Source of the DNA: an uncultured Oscillospiraceae bacterium
Lineage (GTDB): Bacteria; Bacillota; Clostridia; Oscillospirales; Oscillospiraceae
Reading direction: 5' to 3'
NCBI GenBank assembly: GCA_949494735.1
Contig: CATABD010000008.1
Span: 1-53,507, forward strand
DNA length: 53,507 nucleotides
A model generated the notes under the pieces. That model was not told the DNA's origin, made no database searches, and was given only the letters and a program-made list of their open reading frames with translations. Every line of letters starts with the position of its first letter. Within the stretch, counting starts at the first letter, position 1. The translations under genes were made by a program, and so were the position numbers. This document shows, in pieces, positions 18,756-26,714 of the stretch.

Positions 18756-19601
18756 ATGACGACAAGTGAAGAAAAAGCCCTGCAAGCCACGGCCTGCAGG
18801 GTTCGGATGGGGGTGCTCACCGCCACCCACGGGGCCAAGGCGGGCCACCCCGGCGGCAGCCTGTCCGCCGCCGACGTGTTCACCTACCTGTACTTCAAGG
18901 AGCTGAACGTTGACCCCAGTGACCCGAAGAAGGCGGACCGGGATCGCTTCGTGCTGTCCAAGGGCCACACCGCGCCGGGGCTGTACGCCGCCCTGGCCAA
19001 TCGTGGCTTCTTCCCGGTGGCCGACCTGCCCACCCTGCGCCACATCGACAGTTACCTCCAGGGCCACCCCAACATGAACACCGTCCCCGGCGTGGATATG
19101 TCCACCGGCTCGCTGGGCCAGGGTATCTCCTGCGCCTGCGGTATGGCGCTGGGCCTGAAAAAGCAGGGCAGCACAGCGAGGGTCTACACGCTCCTCGGCG
19201 ACGGCGAGATGCAGGAGGGCCAGGTGTGGGAGGCGCTGATGTTCGCCGCCCACTACAAGCTGGACAACCTGTGCGTCATTATCGACCACAACGGCCTCCA
19301 GATCGACGGCCCCAACGAAAAAGTGATGGGATTGGGCTCTATCCCGGACAAGCTGCACGCGTTCGGGCTGGAAGTGTTCCAGATCGACGGCCACAATTTC
19401 CGCTCCATGGAGGGGGCCTTTGAGATCGCGCGGCAGACCAAGGGCAGCCCCTGCGCCATCGTGCTGGAGACCACCAAGGGCAAGGGCGTGAGCTACATGG
19501 AGGGCCAGGTGGGCTGGCACGGCAAGGCCCCCAACGACGAGGAGTATGCCCAGGGCATGGCCGAACTTAACGCTCAGTTGGCGGAATTGGAGGCGGGCTG
19601 A
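18756..19601 (+). CDS. transketolase, N-terminal subunit
   Basis: 281 residues, the thiamine-diphosphate-binding N-terminal third of transketolase encoded as a separate gene, as is usual in many Clostridia. The ThDP/Mg motif GDGEMQEGQVWEA with downstream IIDHNGLQIDG is present, as are the substrate His motifs AKAGHPGGSLSAAD and LSKGHTAPGLYA. It forms the active enzyme with the next gene product and shuttles two-carbon units between pentose and hexose phosphates. The downstream gene starts 1 base after its stop, so translation is coupled. Confidence 0.95.
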   Translation: MTTSEEKALQATACRVRMGVLTATHGAKAGHPGGSLSAADVFTYLYFKELNVDPSDPKKADRDRFVLSKGHTAPGLYAALANRGFFPVADLPTLRHIDSYLQGHPNMNTVPGVDMSTGSLGQGISCACGMALGLKKQGSTARVYTLLGDGEMQEGQVWEALMFAAHYKLDNLCVIIDHNGLQIDGPNEKVMGLGSIPDKLHAFGLEVFQIDGHNFRSMEGAFEIARQTKGSPCAIVLETTKGKGVSYMEGQVGWHGKAPNDEEYAQGMAELNAQLAELEAG

Positions 19602-19602
19602 C

Positions 19603-20550
19603 ATGGCGGAAATGAAGAAAATCGCCACCCGGCAGAGCTACGGTGAGGCGCTGAAGGAGCTGGGCGCGCTCCACGACGACGTGGTGGTGCTGGACGCCGA
19701 CCTGGCCAACGCTACCAAAACGGACATTTTCAAGAAAGCTTTCCCTGACCGACACTACGACTGCGGCATTGCGGAGAGCGACATGATGTGCGTGGCGGCG
19801 GGGCTGGCGGCCACGGGGCTGGTGCCCTTTGCCAGCAACTTCGCCATGTTCGCGGCGGGCCGGGCCTTCGAGCAGGTGCGAAATTCCATCGGGTATCCCC
19901 ACCTGAACGTGAAGATCGGCGCTACCCACGGCGGCATCTCTGTGGGCGAGGACGGGGCCAGCCACCAGTGCTGTGAGGACTTCGCGCTGATGCGCTCCAT
20001 CCCCGGCATGGTAGTCATGTCCCCGGCGGACGATGTGGAAGCCAAGGCTATGGTGAAAGCGGCCTATGAACATGACGGCCCGGTGTATATGCGGTTCAGC
20101 CGGTACGGCGCGTCCGTCATCCATGACCCGGACAGCTTCACCTTTGAGATTGGCAAAGGCGAGGTGTTGCGGGAGGGCACGGACGTGGACCTGATTGCCA
20201 ACGGCCTGCTGGTGGCGGAGGCGCTGGAGGCGGCGAACCTGCTGGCGGAACAGGGTATCAGCGCCCGGGTCATCGACATGGCGACGATTAAGCCGCTGGA
20301 CGAGGAGCTGGTGCTGAAAGCGGCGAAGGAGTGCGGCAGAATCGTCACCTGCGAGGAGCACTCCGTCATCGGCGGGCTGGGCGAGGCGGTGTGCGCCGTC
20401 ATCGCCCAGCACGGACTGGCCTGCCCGGTGGAGCGCATTGGTGTGAATGATGAGTTCGGCCACTCCGGCCCCGCCGGGGCGCTGCTGGAACAGTTCGGGC
20501 TGTGCGCGGGGCATATTGCGCAGGCTGCCAAGCTGCTGCGCCGGAATTGA
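19603..20550 (+). CDS. transketolase, C-terminal subunit
   Basis: 315 residues: the pyrimidine-binding domain (about 5-165) with the conserved catalytic Glu region (DCGIAESDMMCVAAGLA), and the transketolase C-terminal domain (about 185-310, VIDMATIKPLDEELV, CEEHSVIGGLGEAV). Start ATG 19603 lies immediately after the N-subunit stop; a longer frame begins inside that gene but has no support. This is the last gene of the sugar operon; no clear terminator follows. With the isomerase, it suggests pentose catabolism on this transcript. Confidence 0.95.
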   Translation: MAEMKKIATRQSYGEALKELGALHDDVVVLDADLANATKTDIFKKAFPDRHYDCGIAESDMMCVAAGLAATGLVPFASNFAMFAAGRAFEQVRNSIGYPHLNVKIGATHGGISVGEDGASHQCCEDFALMRSIPGMVVMSPADDVEAKAMVKAAYEHDGPVYMRFSRYGASVIHDPDSFTFEIGKGEVLREGTDVDLIANGLLVAEALEAANLLAEQGISARVIDMATIKPLDEELVLKAAKECGRIVTCEEHSVIGGLGEAVCAVIAQHGLACPVERIGVNDEFGHSGPAGALLEQFGLCAGHIAQAAKLLRRN

Positions 20551-20591
20551 ATAGGCCCCTCGCAATGTGCGGCATCATCGTTCATTGGTAA

Positions 20592-20960
20592 TCACGCATT
20601 ATCCGAGGCCCGGACTGTCTCCCTCACCCGCTTGATCTCCCTGCTCCCGCAAAACAAATCATATTCATAGCCTGCCGTGCGAATGGCCCGCTTCAGTTCC
20701 TCCGCCTCCATGTCCCCCTGGCGGCATCCAAAAAACGGCATCTCATGCAGAATCTCCGCCCAAACGCAGTTCATATTCTTCAACGTGAGGTTGGTCTCCG
20801 CCGCATGGCACATCACGGCTCCAATCCTGCCCTCCCCCTCGGCATACTGCTTGCACGCAAAGAAAACATAGGCCGGCACCGCCTCATATTTATCCGCCGC
20901 TTCAATCGGCCTCTTGCGGAAATAAGCAAAAGCGGGTAAACTATAGAGGAATGACGGATG
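20592..20960 (-). pseudogene. unrecognised minus-strand reading frame, possible gene remnant
   Basis: An open minus-strand frame of about 120 codons ends at 20592 and reads like protein (segments KYEAVPAYVFFACKQYAEG, LTLKNMNCVWAEILHEM, AGYEYDLFCGSREI). Amino-acid composition is normal, unlike the Arg/Pro-rich shadows elsewhere. There is no good start codon or ribosome site at its 5' end, which runs into the promoter of the divergent PI-PLC-like gene. I do not recognise the family. It is probably a truncated or decayed gene, or a small gene starting at an internal GTG/ATG. The rest of the gap 20551-21005 holds only the promoter listed next. Confidence 0.35.
20914..20942 (+). promoter_or_regulatory. 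sigma-A-like promoter upstream of PI-PLC-like gene
   Basis: TTGCGG (20914-20919) and TAAACT (20937-20942) with a 17-base spacer, about 60 bases before the start codon. This is a moderate match only. Confidence 0.4.
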
Positions 20961-21005
20961 AAATGCCTGCCGGCGGGCGCGTCTGGGACATAGGAGGGGG
21001 AAACG

Positions 21006-22013
21006 ATGCGGAACACCAAAAAAGCCCCAAAGAAAGGGATACGGCTCCTGCTGATGGGATTGGGCGGCATCTTCGCGGCGCTGCTCCTTGTGGTGGCCGC
21101 CCTGTTTATAATCCCTTTGACGGAGCGGGTGGACGCCGCCCCTGTGGCCGGTTCCGCCGACTGGATGGCAAGGCTGCCGGACGACGCGCCCCTGGGCGGG
21201 CTGTCCATCCCCGGCACCCACGACGCGGGAACGCAGTATGTGCAGCTTGGCTTTTTCTCAAAGTGTCAGGCCCGGAGCGTTGGCCAGCAGCTTGAGGACG
21301 GCTTCCGCTATCTTGACATCCGCCTTGCCGTCAGCGGGGACGGGCTGGGCCTGAACCACGGCTTCTGCGAATGCAGGACCGGCGCCGCGCCCTGGTCCGG
21401 CCGGCTCATGCTGGAGGATGTGCTGGAGGACTGTTATGCCTTCCTCACCGCCCATCCCACCGAGACCGTGATTTTCGCGGTCAAGCAGGAGCACGGGGAC
21501 GAGAGCGTGGCGGAGTTTCAGCGCGCCCTTGACCGCTACATCCAGCAGGATGCCGGGCGCTGGTATCTTGGCTGTGAGCTGCCCTCCTTGGGGGAGGCCC
21601 GCGGCAGGCTCATCCTCCTGCGCCGGTATGAGGACGAGGCGGGGCTTGGCAAGAATGCCGGCATCCCGCTCATCTGGCCGAATCAGAACGGCTATGACGA
21701 CCCCGGAAGGGCGTTTTCCGACCAGGGCTGCTTTGTGGGCGGCCAGACCCTCGCCGTGCAGGATCGGTATGAATATGACGAGGAGGAGAAGTGGGCCGCG
21801 TTCTGCGCCGAGCCGGGCGATCCCGACGCGGTGGCGCTGCGGTTCCTCAGCACCAAGGGGCATATGACGTTCGGGCATCCGTACCGCTACGCCAAGGGGC
21901 TCAACCCCCAGCTGCTCGCGCTTTGCGAGGGCCAGGATATATCCTTGGGCTGGACGGTCATCGACTTTGGCAATGCCCGGCTCGCCGCGGCGATCTATGA
22001 GCAGAACTTCTGA
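21006..22013 (+). CDS. membrane-anchored PI-PLC X-domain phosphodiesterase-like protein
   Basis: 335 residues with an N-terminal membrane anchor (about 13-37) and an extracellular phosphatidylinositol-specific phospholipase C X domain. Both catalytic histidines of bacterial PI-PLC are recognisable: His72 in SIPGTHDAGT and His118 in LNHGFC; DIRL (104-107) matches the conserved metal/Asp-Arg motif. Such enzymes cleave PI or GPI-type headgroups without calcium. The C-terminal part has LGWTVIDFGN as in the family. GGAGGGGG precedes ATG 21006. It is a single-gene unit bounded by promoter and terminator. The natural substrate could be a bacterial or host glycerophospholipid. Confidence 0.85.
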   Translation: MRNTKKAPKKGIRLLLMGLGGIFAALLLVVAALFIIPLTERVDAAPVAGSADWMARLPDDAPLGGLSIPGTHDAGTQYVQLGFFSKCQARSVGQQLEDGFRYLDIRLAVSGDGLGLNHGFCECRTGAAPWSGRLMLEDVLEDCYAFLTAHPTETVIFAVKQEHGDESVAEFQRALDRYIQQDAGRWYLGCELPSLGEARGRLILLRRYEDEAGLGKNAGIPLIWPNQNGYDDPGRAFSDQGCFVGGQTLAVQDRYEYDEEEKWAAFCAEPGDPDAVALRFLSTKGHMTFGHPYRYAKGLNPQLLALCEGQDISLGWTVIDFGNARLAAAIYEQNF

Positions 22014-22120
22014 GCATGCGTGGCCTCCGGCAAAATCAGGCGGGCGGGAAACAGTTTCCGCCGGAGGAGGGGGAGGGGACCGGCGGGAGATGCCCTCGGC
22101 CAAAAACCCGCGCAGCAAAA

Positions 22121-22157
22121 GCCACCGGCAGGGACAACGCCCCGCCGGTGGCTTCTT
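22121..22157. terminator. bidirectional terminator between PI-PLC and lipoprotein genes
   Basis: Nine-bp perfect stem (22121-22129 with 22144-22152), extended by A/T pairs, with TTCTTT after it on the plus strand and T-rich sequence on the minus side. It lies between two convergent genes. Confidence 0.7.
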
Positions 22158-22198
22158 TGCTTGGGGTATATCGTTTTTTGGTATGCGGCCCTATGCTT

Positions 22199-23314
22199 TT
22201 AAGTTGTTTTTTTGTCCGCCTCATCCAGATAATATTGATAATCGCCCATCAGGGTCACTGTGATTGTCCCGTCCGCGTTGGCCTCCCACTCGCCCCGGAT
22301 GTCGGGTTTGTCCACGGGCATCAGCCGGGGGCCGCAGGTGTAGGCCTCCCCGCTGGTGGCTCCGGCGGACCCCATCAGATGCAGGTCACAGTTGGCCGGG
22401 CCGTTGAAGGTGTACAGGTCGCCCTCCTTCACGGTGCCGGCGTCGTCGGTAAGGGCGAACTCAGTGAACATGGCCGCACTGTTGCCGAATTCCAGCATCG
22501 CCTCGCTGGTCATAGTCACGGTGCCGGCGGCGGGGTCAAAGGTGCCCACGCAGTATTTCACATCGGTTGCGGCGGACCGCACCGCAACTTGCACCGCCTC
22601 GCACCAGGGGGAGTCCTCCACCAGGGCGCCGCTGTTCCCGTTGGCCTTGCAGCGGACGTAGTAGGTCCCGTCCCCGTCCACCGGGATGGTCACGGAGCGG
22701 TTTCGGATCCAGATGGCTTTGGAGGAGTTGGTGGGGTCGATGTAGGCCGCGTCCGAACCAAAGTCGGCGCTCCCCACCGGGTCGCCGGAGCAGTCCGGGC
22801 TGTCAAAAACCTGGACGGTGAAGGAGTACAGGGTCTGGGAGCCGAAATAATAGTCATCGAAGGACTTGTCGGTGATGTTGACCTTCACCTGGCCGTAATC
22901 GTTCTGGACCACGATGCCGGGGACGGAAAGCGTACCGCCGATGACCAGCTTGTCGCCCACCACCGTCTCCGTGGTGGTCTTGTCCATATACAGCCCGTAG
23001 ATGGTGGGGTAATAGGTGCCGAAGGACAGCTTGCCAATCTTTTTAAAGGTGCCCGTATTGCCCGCGGCGGCCTGGAGGGTCTGCTTCAGGGCGGGACGGG
23101 CCCCCTCCACGATCTGTCCGTCCACAATGTCCTCCTCCCTGAAAAAGCGGACCACGTAGTAGTCGGAGTCGCCGATGGCGGCGAAGGCGTAATTGCCGTT
23201 GGCGTCCACGGTGATGGTGTCGCTGCTCATAGCGGAGCCGCAGCCGGAGAAGGCCAGCGCCATCAGCAGGCACACGGCGGCCAGGGACAGCCTGGATAAC
23301 AACCTCAATTTCAT
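22199..23314 (-). CDS. predicted secreted lipoprotein of unknown function
   Basis: 371 residues with a signal peptide and lipobox (FSGC at about Cys24), hence surface-anchored. The body is Asp/Gly/Thr-rich and beta-strand-like, with VTIPVDGDGTYYVR and a final segment GEWEANADGTITVTLMGDYQYYL resembling an immunoglobulin-like or carbohydrate-binding module. I do not recognise a named domain. ATG 23314 has AAAGGAGAG upstream; an earlier in-frame ATG has none. It lies 19 bases downstream of the GH3 remnant on the same strand, so it was probably co-transcribed with that glycosidase, which hints at a glycan-related role. Confidence 0.7.
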   Translation of the reverse strand: MKLRLLSRLSLAAVCLLMALAFSGCGSAMSSDTITVDANGNYAFAAIGDSDYYVVRFFREEDIVDGQIVEGARPALKQTLQAAAGNTGTFKKIGKLSFGTYYPTIYGLYMDKTTTETVVGDKLVIGGTLSVPGIVVQNDYGQVKVNITDKSFDDYYFGSQTLYSFTVQVFDSPDCSGDPVGSADFGSDAAYIDPTNSSKAIWIRNRSVTIPVDGDGTYYVRCKANGNSGALVEDSPWCEAVQVAVRSAATDVKYCVGTFDPAAGTVTMTSEAMLEFGNSAAMFTEFALTDDAGTVKEGDLYTFNGPANCDLHLMGSAGATSGEAYTCGPRLMPVDKPDIRGEWEANADGTITVTLMGDYQYYLDEADKKTT

Positions 23315-23333
23315 GATGCTCTCTCCTTTCTCA

Positions 23334-23940
23334 TCAGGCCTTGCGGTTTTTGCGGATAATCCGAACCATGGCGTACAGACAGGCCGCGCAGGCCAGCCCG
23401 GCAATGACGGTGCCCACCGTCAGGCCCACCCGCCAGGGGGCGGTGCCGTAGGTGATGGTGGCCCCGGGGGCGAGGCCGTTGAGCTGGAGGGCATTGCTGT
23501 TGCCTTGTTATACAGCACGTTCTTCGCGGCGGTCTGGAGGTTTTTCAGGGCCAGATCGTTGTCGGTGTCCCCCAGCTTTACCTGGGACAGGCACAGGTCG
23601 GTGCCGCCGGAATAGAGGGCGGCGGTGGGGTCCATGTACTCGGTGTTGCGGCCGCAGAACTCGCTGCGGTGGATGTTGGTGCCGGGACCGTACCACCCCG
23701 TCCAGCCGCAGGCCATTATCTCGTTGGCTATCGACGTGCCCATGAGGGCGGCCATCTCGGTGTTCCAGGTGCTGCCGATGAGGATGTTGTGCTGGTACTG
23801 CTGGCAGTCCTGGGTGCCCAGCGCCTGGGCGGTGAGGCCCGCCGGGCCGTCCAGGTCCACGGTGCGGGGGACGCCGTTGTCCGGGTCGGCCACCTCCTGC
23901 CAGTTGCCGTTGGAGAACATCTCAATGAGCTTAGCGTTAT
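23334..23940 (-). pseudogene. reversed-order GH3 glycosidase remnant (barrel pieces plus C-terminal helix)
   Basis: Minus-strand fragment of a GH3 catalytic barrel of the reversed-domain type: VPRTVDLDGPAGL, STWNTEMAALMG and GWYGPGTNIHRSEFCGRN, then an abrupt join to MDPTAALYSGGTDLCL. This skips roughly 150 residues, including the Asp nucleophile, at about 23630-23641. A one-base frameshift near 23495-23510 throws the tail out of frame. In the correct frame it reads LNGLAPGATITYG, a membrane helix and RKNRKA, ending at 23334. Upstream it is fused in frame to a histidine kinase. It is not functional; the domain is the one missing from the truncated GH3 at 13.9-15.8 kb. Confidence 0.8.
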
Positions 23941-24976
23941 CGATCAGGTTGGTCATCAGCGCGCAAAGGTCGCTGTCCCGGACGGGCAGCTCCGGTTCCA
24001 CCATGCAGCGGTAGTCCAGGGCGATCCCCTGGGCCCGGGACTTGGCGGTCTCCAGGTTCAAAATGGCGCTCACCGTCCGGTTGCCGCAGTCGATGTAGGC
24101 CAGCTGGGGCAGGACATCCGCCCGCAGCTCCTCAAAATAATCCAGGGCCTCCCCCGGCCGCCCCTCCCGGAGCAGCACCTCCAGATAGGCGAAGTGGTTT
24201 TTGATGTCGTGGCGGATCTTTCGCATATCCTCCAGGTTTTGCTGGTTGAGGCGGAGCAGTTCCCTGTCATTGCGCGCCATGTAGTTTTCAATGACCAGAC
24301 GTTTTTCCCGCTCCTGGGCATAGGCCACGGCGTAGTTCATGTAGTAGGCCACCAGGTCGATCACCAGGATGCAGGAGAAGGCGAGCAGGGCGAACTGGGC
24401 GGCGGAGGCGTCATACCGGCTGCGGCTGTCGGAGTAAGCCATGGCCAGCAAGGCGGTGGCCGAACCGATGAGCAGGGCGTACACCGTACTCACCGCGTTG
24501 AGGTTCTGAAAGCTCAGGATGCCCTTTTGCCGGGAAAAGACCGCCGCGGCCAGGGTGGACAGCACCACCAGATTGCGAAGCACGGTTTCCAGGGCGCCGT
24601 AGGCGTCCGGCATCAGGATCTCCGGGATGATGGAGGACAGCACAATCCCCGCAGTCTCCACGGCGTAGAACAGGATAATGGTAATTATGTACTGTCGCTT
24701 TTTCAGTTTGCCCAGCCGGAGGATATAGCCCGCCATCAGCAGCAGATGGGTGGCGAAGTAGCTCCCTGGGCGGTGGAACAGCCCCTCCCACACCCCATTC
24801 ATAGCTACCAGCGCGGTAAACAGCACGATAAATTCCAGCGCCAGCATGAGGCGGTGGTTCCTGTCCCGTCCCGGCTTGGCGAACAGGATGAGCACCGCCG
24901 CGCAGGTCACCGCGTTCTGCACCGCCATGCTGGGTTCAAAGGCTATGCTGGTCAAATACTCTTTTGGTGCTGTCAT
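23930..24976 (-). pseudogene. GHKL sensor histidine kinase, truncated at the N-box
   Basis: The first ~348 codons of a GHKL kinase: ATG 24976 with a GGAAGGGG ribosome site, about six or seven membrane helices (residues 20-210), a coiled coil, His256 in RHDIKNHF, and the ATPase N-box TNLIDNA. Immediately after the N-box the sequence becomes a GH3 glycosidase in the same frame, so the ATP-binding G-boxes are lost. No cognate response regulator is adjacent. The fused frame continues to a stop at 23420, encoding a 518-residue chimera that is unlikely to phosphorylate. Confidence 0.82.
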
Positions 24977-25312
24977 ACTGCCGCCCCTTCCGTTTTTATT
25001 TGATTACGCCTCAAAAGTATTTTATTATACTGTAAATAGAATTGCAACCGCACCATTCTAATTATAGGGAATTATGGGCTGGATTTCTCCTGAAGATTCT
25101 TTTGTGATCGCGGCACAGGAACCTTTCACTTCAGCGCGCTGGCGTCGCCGGGGGCCGCCACCCGGGGGAACGCCGGGGGGGTGCGTCCAGTCCGAAGAAC
25201 GCCGGAAGGCGCAGCGGGCGTGAAATCAGAAGCGCACTCTCCGATAGTAAAAGCGCCGAAAAAAGCGCAAGGGGCATTGAAGCCCCTTGCGCTTTTTCCG
25301 GCTTTCGGTCTG
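24977..25312. other. intergenic gap with AT-rich promoter region and terminator
   Basis: No gene is supported. Bases 24990-25080 are AT-rich, with a minus-strand TATAAT (25024-25029) that may serve the kinase gene, though no good -35 is seen at proper spacing. The right part holds the terminator listed next. Confidence 0.5.
25260..25297 (-). terminator. rho-independent terminator of the TRAP/sugar-acid operon
   Basis: Perfect 16-bp stem (25260-25275 with 25282-25297) whose outer five pairs are A-T, giving T-runs on both strands. It starts 16 bases after the SDR stop codon on the minus strand. Confidence 0.92.
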
Positions 25313-26053
25313 TCACATGTAGCTGCCGCCGTTCACATCCAGCACGGTTCCCGTCACATAGCTGGACATATCGCTGGCGAAAAACAGGATCACCGAGGCG
25401 ATCTCCTCCGGGGCCGCCGTGCGCCCCAGGGGAATAAACGCCTGGGACGCCTGCTCGTGCTCCTGGCTGAGGATCTGGGTTTTCACAATGCCCGGGGCCA
25501 CGGCGTTTACCGTCACCCCCTGGGGGCCGCAGATCTTGGCCAGGCATTTGGTGAAGCCGATCACCCCCGCCTTGGCTGACGAGTAGTGCACATCCCCGAA
25601 CATGCTCCCCCGCCGCCCGGCGATGGAGGACAGGTTGATGACCCGCCCCCAGCCCCGCGCCTGCATGGGCGGGACGAAGCGCTTGCAGGTGTTGAACACC
25701 CCCTTGAGGTTCACGTCGATCACCGCGTCCCAGTCTTCCTCGGAGATGTTGGCCATGGTGTTCTGCCGGGCGATGCCCGCGTTGTTTACCAGAATGTCCA
25801 CGTGGCCCATGCTCTCCATCGCCTTTTCGTAGAGGTGGGCGGCGGACGCGCTGTCCGCCACATCTGCGGCGATGAACACCGCCTGCCCGCCCATGGCCTC
25901 AATCTGCGCCACCGTCCGGGCGGCTTCCGGCGTCTCGTTCAGGTCGTTCACGATGATCCCCGCCCCATGCTGGGCCAGCATCAGCGCCGCCGCCCGGCCG
26001 ATCCCCCGGGCGGAGCCGGTGATCAGCGCGTTTCTTCCTGTCAAATTCAGCAT
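25313..26053 (-). CDS. short-chain dehydrogenase/reductase (FabG-like)
   Basis: Classical SDR of 246 residues: cofactor motif TGSARGIG (12-19), NNAG (90-93), catalytic Ser142/143, Tyr157 and Lys161 (YSSAK). Asp37 after the second strand (IVNDLNE) favours NAD over NADP, an inference from the usual rule. It is the last gene of a minus-strand operon with TRAP transporter, 2-hydroxyacid dehydrogenase, FGGY kinase and aldolase. It therefore probably oxidises or reduces a sugar-acid or polyol intermediate rather than acting in fatty-acid synthesis; no other fab genes are nearby. Confidence 0.9.
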   Translation of the reverse strand: MLNLTGRNALITGSARGIGRAAALMLAQHGAGIIVNDLNETPEAARTVAQIEAMGGQAVFIAADVADSASAAHLYEKAMESMGHVDILVNNAGIARQNTMANISEEDWDAVIDVNLKGVFNTCKRFVPPMQARGWGRVINLSSIAGRRGSMFGDVHYSSAKAGVIGFTKCLAKICGPQGVTVNAVAPGIVKTQILSQEHEQASQAFIPLGRTAAPEEIASVILFFASDMSSYVTGTVLDVNGGSYM

Positions 26054-26056
26054 TGC

Positions 26057-26710
26057 TCAGCGTCCCCTTTTCCTTTGATAGATTTCCCGCTGCCGGTGGA
26101 TGGCCTGCGCCGGGATGGCGTGGACTGTCCCGCCGCCCTTGGCCAGCAGGAACACCCGGCACGCCTGCTCCACCAGCTCGGCCAGCTTCAGCGCGTCGGC
26201 CGGGTCCGTCCCGCCCACCACCGCGCCGTGGTTGGCCAGCAGCACCCCCTTGCGCTCCCGCAGGCCCTGGGCCGCCCCCCGGGCCAGCTCCGGCGTGCCG
26301 GGGGGGGCATATGGCGCCACGTCGATCCCCCCCCCCAGCAGAATGGTCATCTCGTCGATGAGGGGCGGGACGTTCTCCCGGTTCACCGCCACCGCCGTGG
26401 CGTAGGCGGAGTGGGTGTGCAGCACCACCCGCAGCTCCGGGCAGCTCTCATACACCAGGGTGTGGAGCAGGTATTCGGAGGTGGGCTCCGGCCCTGGCTC
26501 CACCGCCTGCCCGGCAGTGGTGATGTGGGCCACGTCCTCCGGGCGCAGTTCGCCCAGGCGGCTGCCCCGGGCGGAGATGTACACGGTGCCGTCAACGGCG
26601 CGCAGGCTGATATTGCCCTCCGCACCGTTGACCAGCCCGCGCTCGTACAGCGTGCGGCCGATTTTTTGCAGCGCCTGCACGGCCTGCTCCCTGTTTGCTA
26701 CCATTTCCAT
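26057..26710 (-). CDS. class II aldolase (fuculose-phosphate aldolase type)
   Basis: 217 residues of the class II aldolase/adducin family (FucA/AraD). The zinc site matches FucA closely: Glu79 in TSEYLLH, His98 and His100 in VVLHTHSAYA, and His161 in LLANHGAVV. GAEGNIS (29-35) is the phosphate/substrate loop. It would split a phosphorylated sugar or sugar acid into dihydroxyacetone phosphate or similar plus an aldehyde. ATG 26710 is preferred (AAAGGGGG upstream); the frame extends further inside the kinase gene but with shadow-like composition. The phosphorylated substrate is probably made by the FGGY kinase encoded 4 bases upstream. Confidence 0.9.
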   Translation of the reverse strand: MEMVANREQAVQALQKIGRTLYERGLVNGAEGNISLRAVDGTVYISARGSRLGELRPEDVAHITTAGQAVEPGPEPTSEYLLHTLVYESCPELRVVLHTHSAYATAVAVNRENVPPLIDEMTILLGGGIDVAPYAPPGTPELARGAAQGLRERKGVLLANHGAVVGGTDPADALKLAELVEQACRVFLLAKGGGTVHAIPAQAIHRQREIYQRKRGR

Positions 26711-26714
26711 GGGT

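Noticed and set aside
17232..19628. 798-codon minus-strand frame opposite isomerase and transketolase genes
   Set aside because: Antisense shadow spanning three real genes and their gaps.
15824..23940. A single inversion explaining both GH3 halves
   Set aside because: Reversing the segment joins the two GH3 parts but leaves about 50-60 residues missing and would create a kinase-xylB fusion; more than one event is needed. Kept only as a partial idea.
25131..25259. Minus-strand frame in the gap downstream of the SDR gene
   Set aside because: Low-complexity Leu/Ser/Arg/Pro composition running through the terminator, with no start site.
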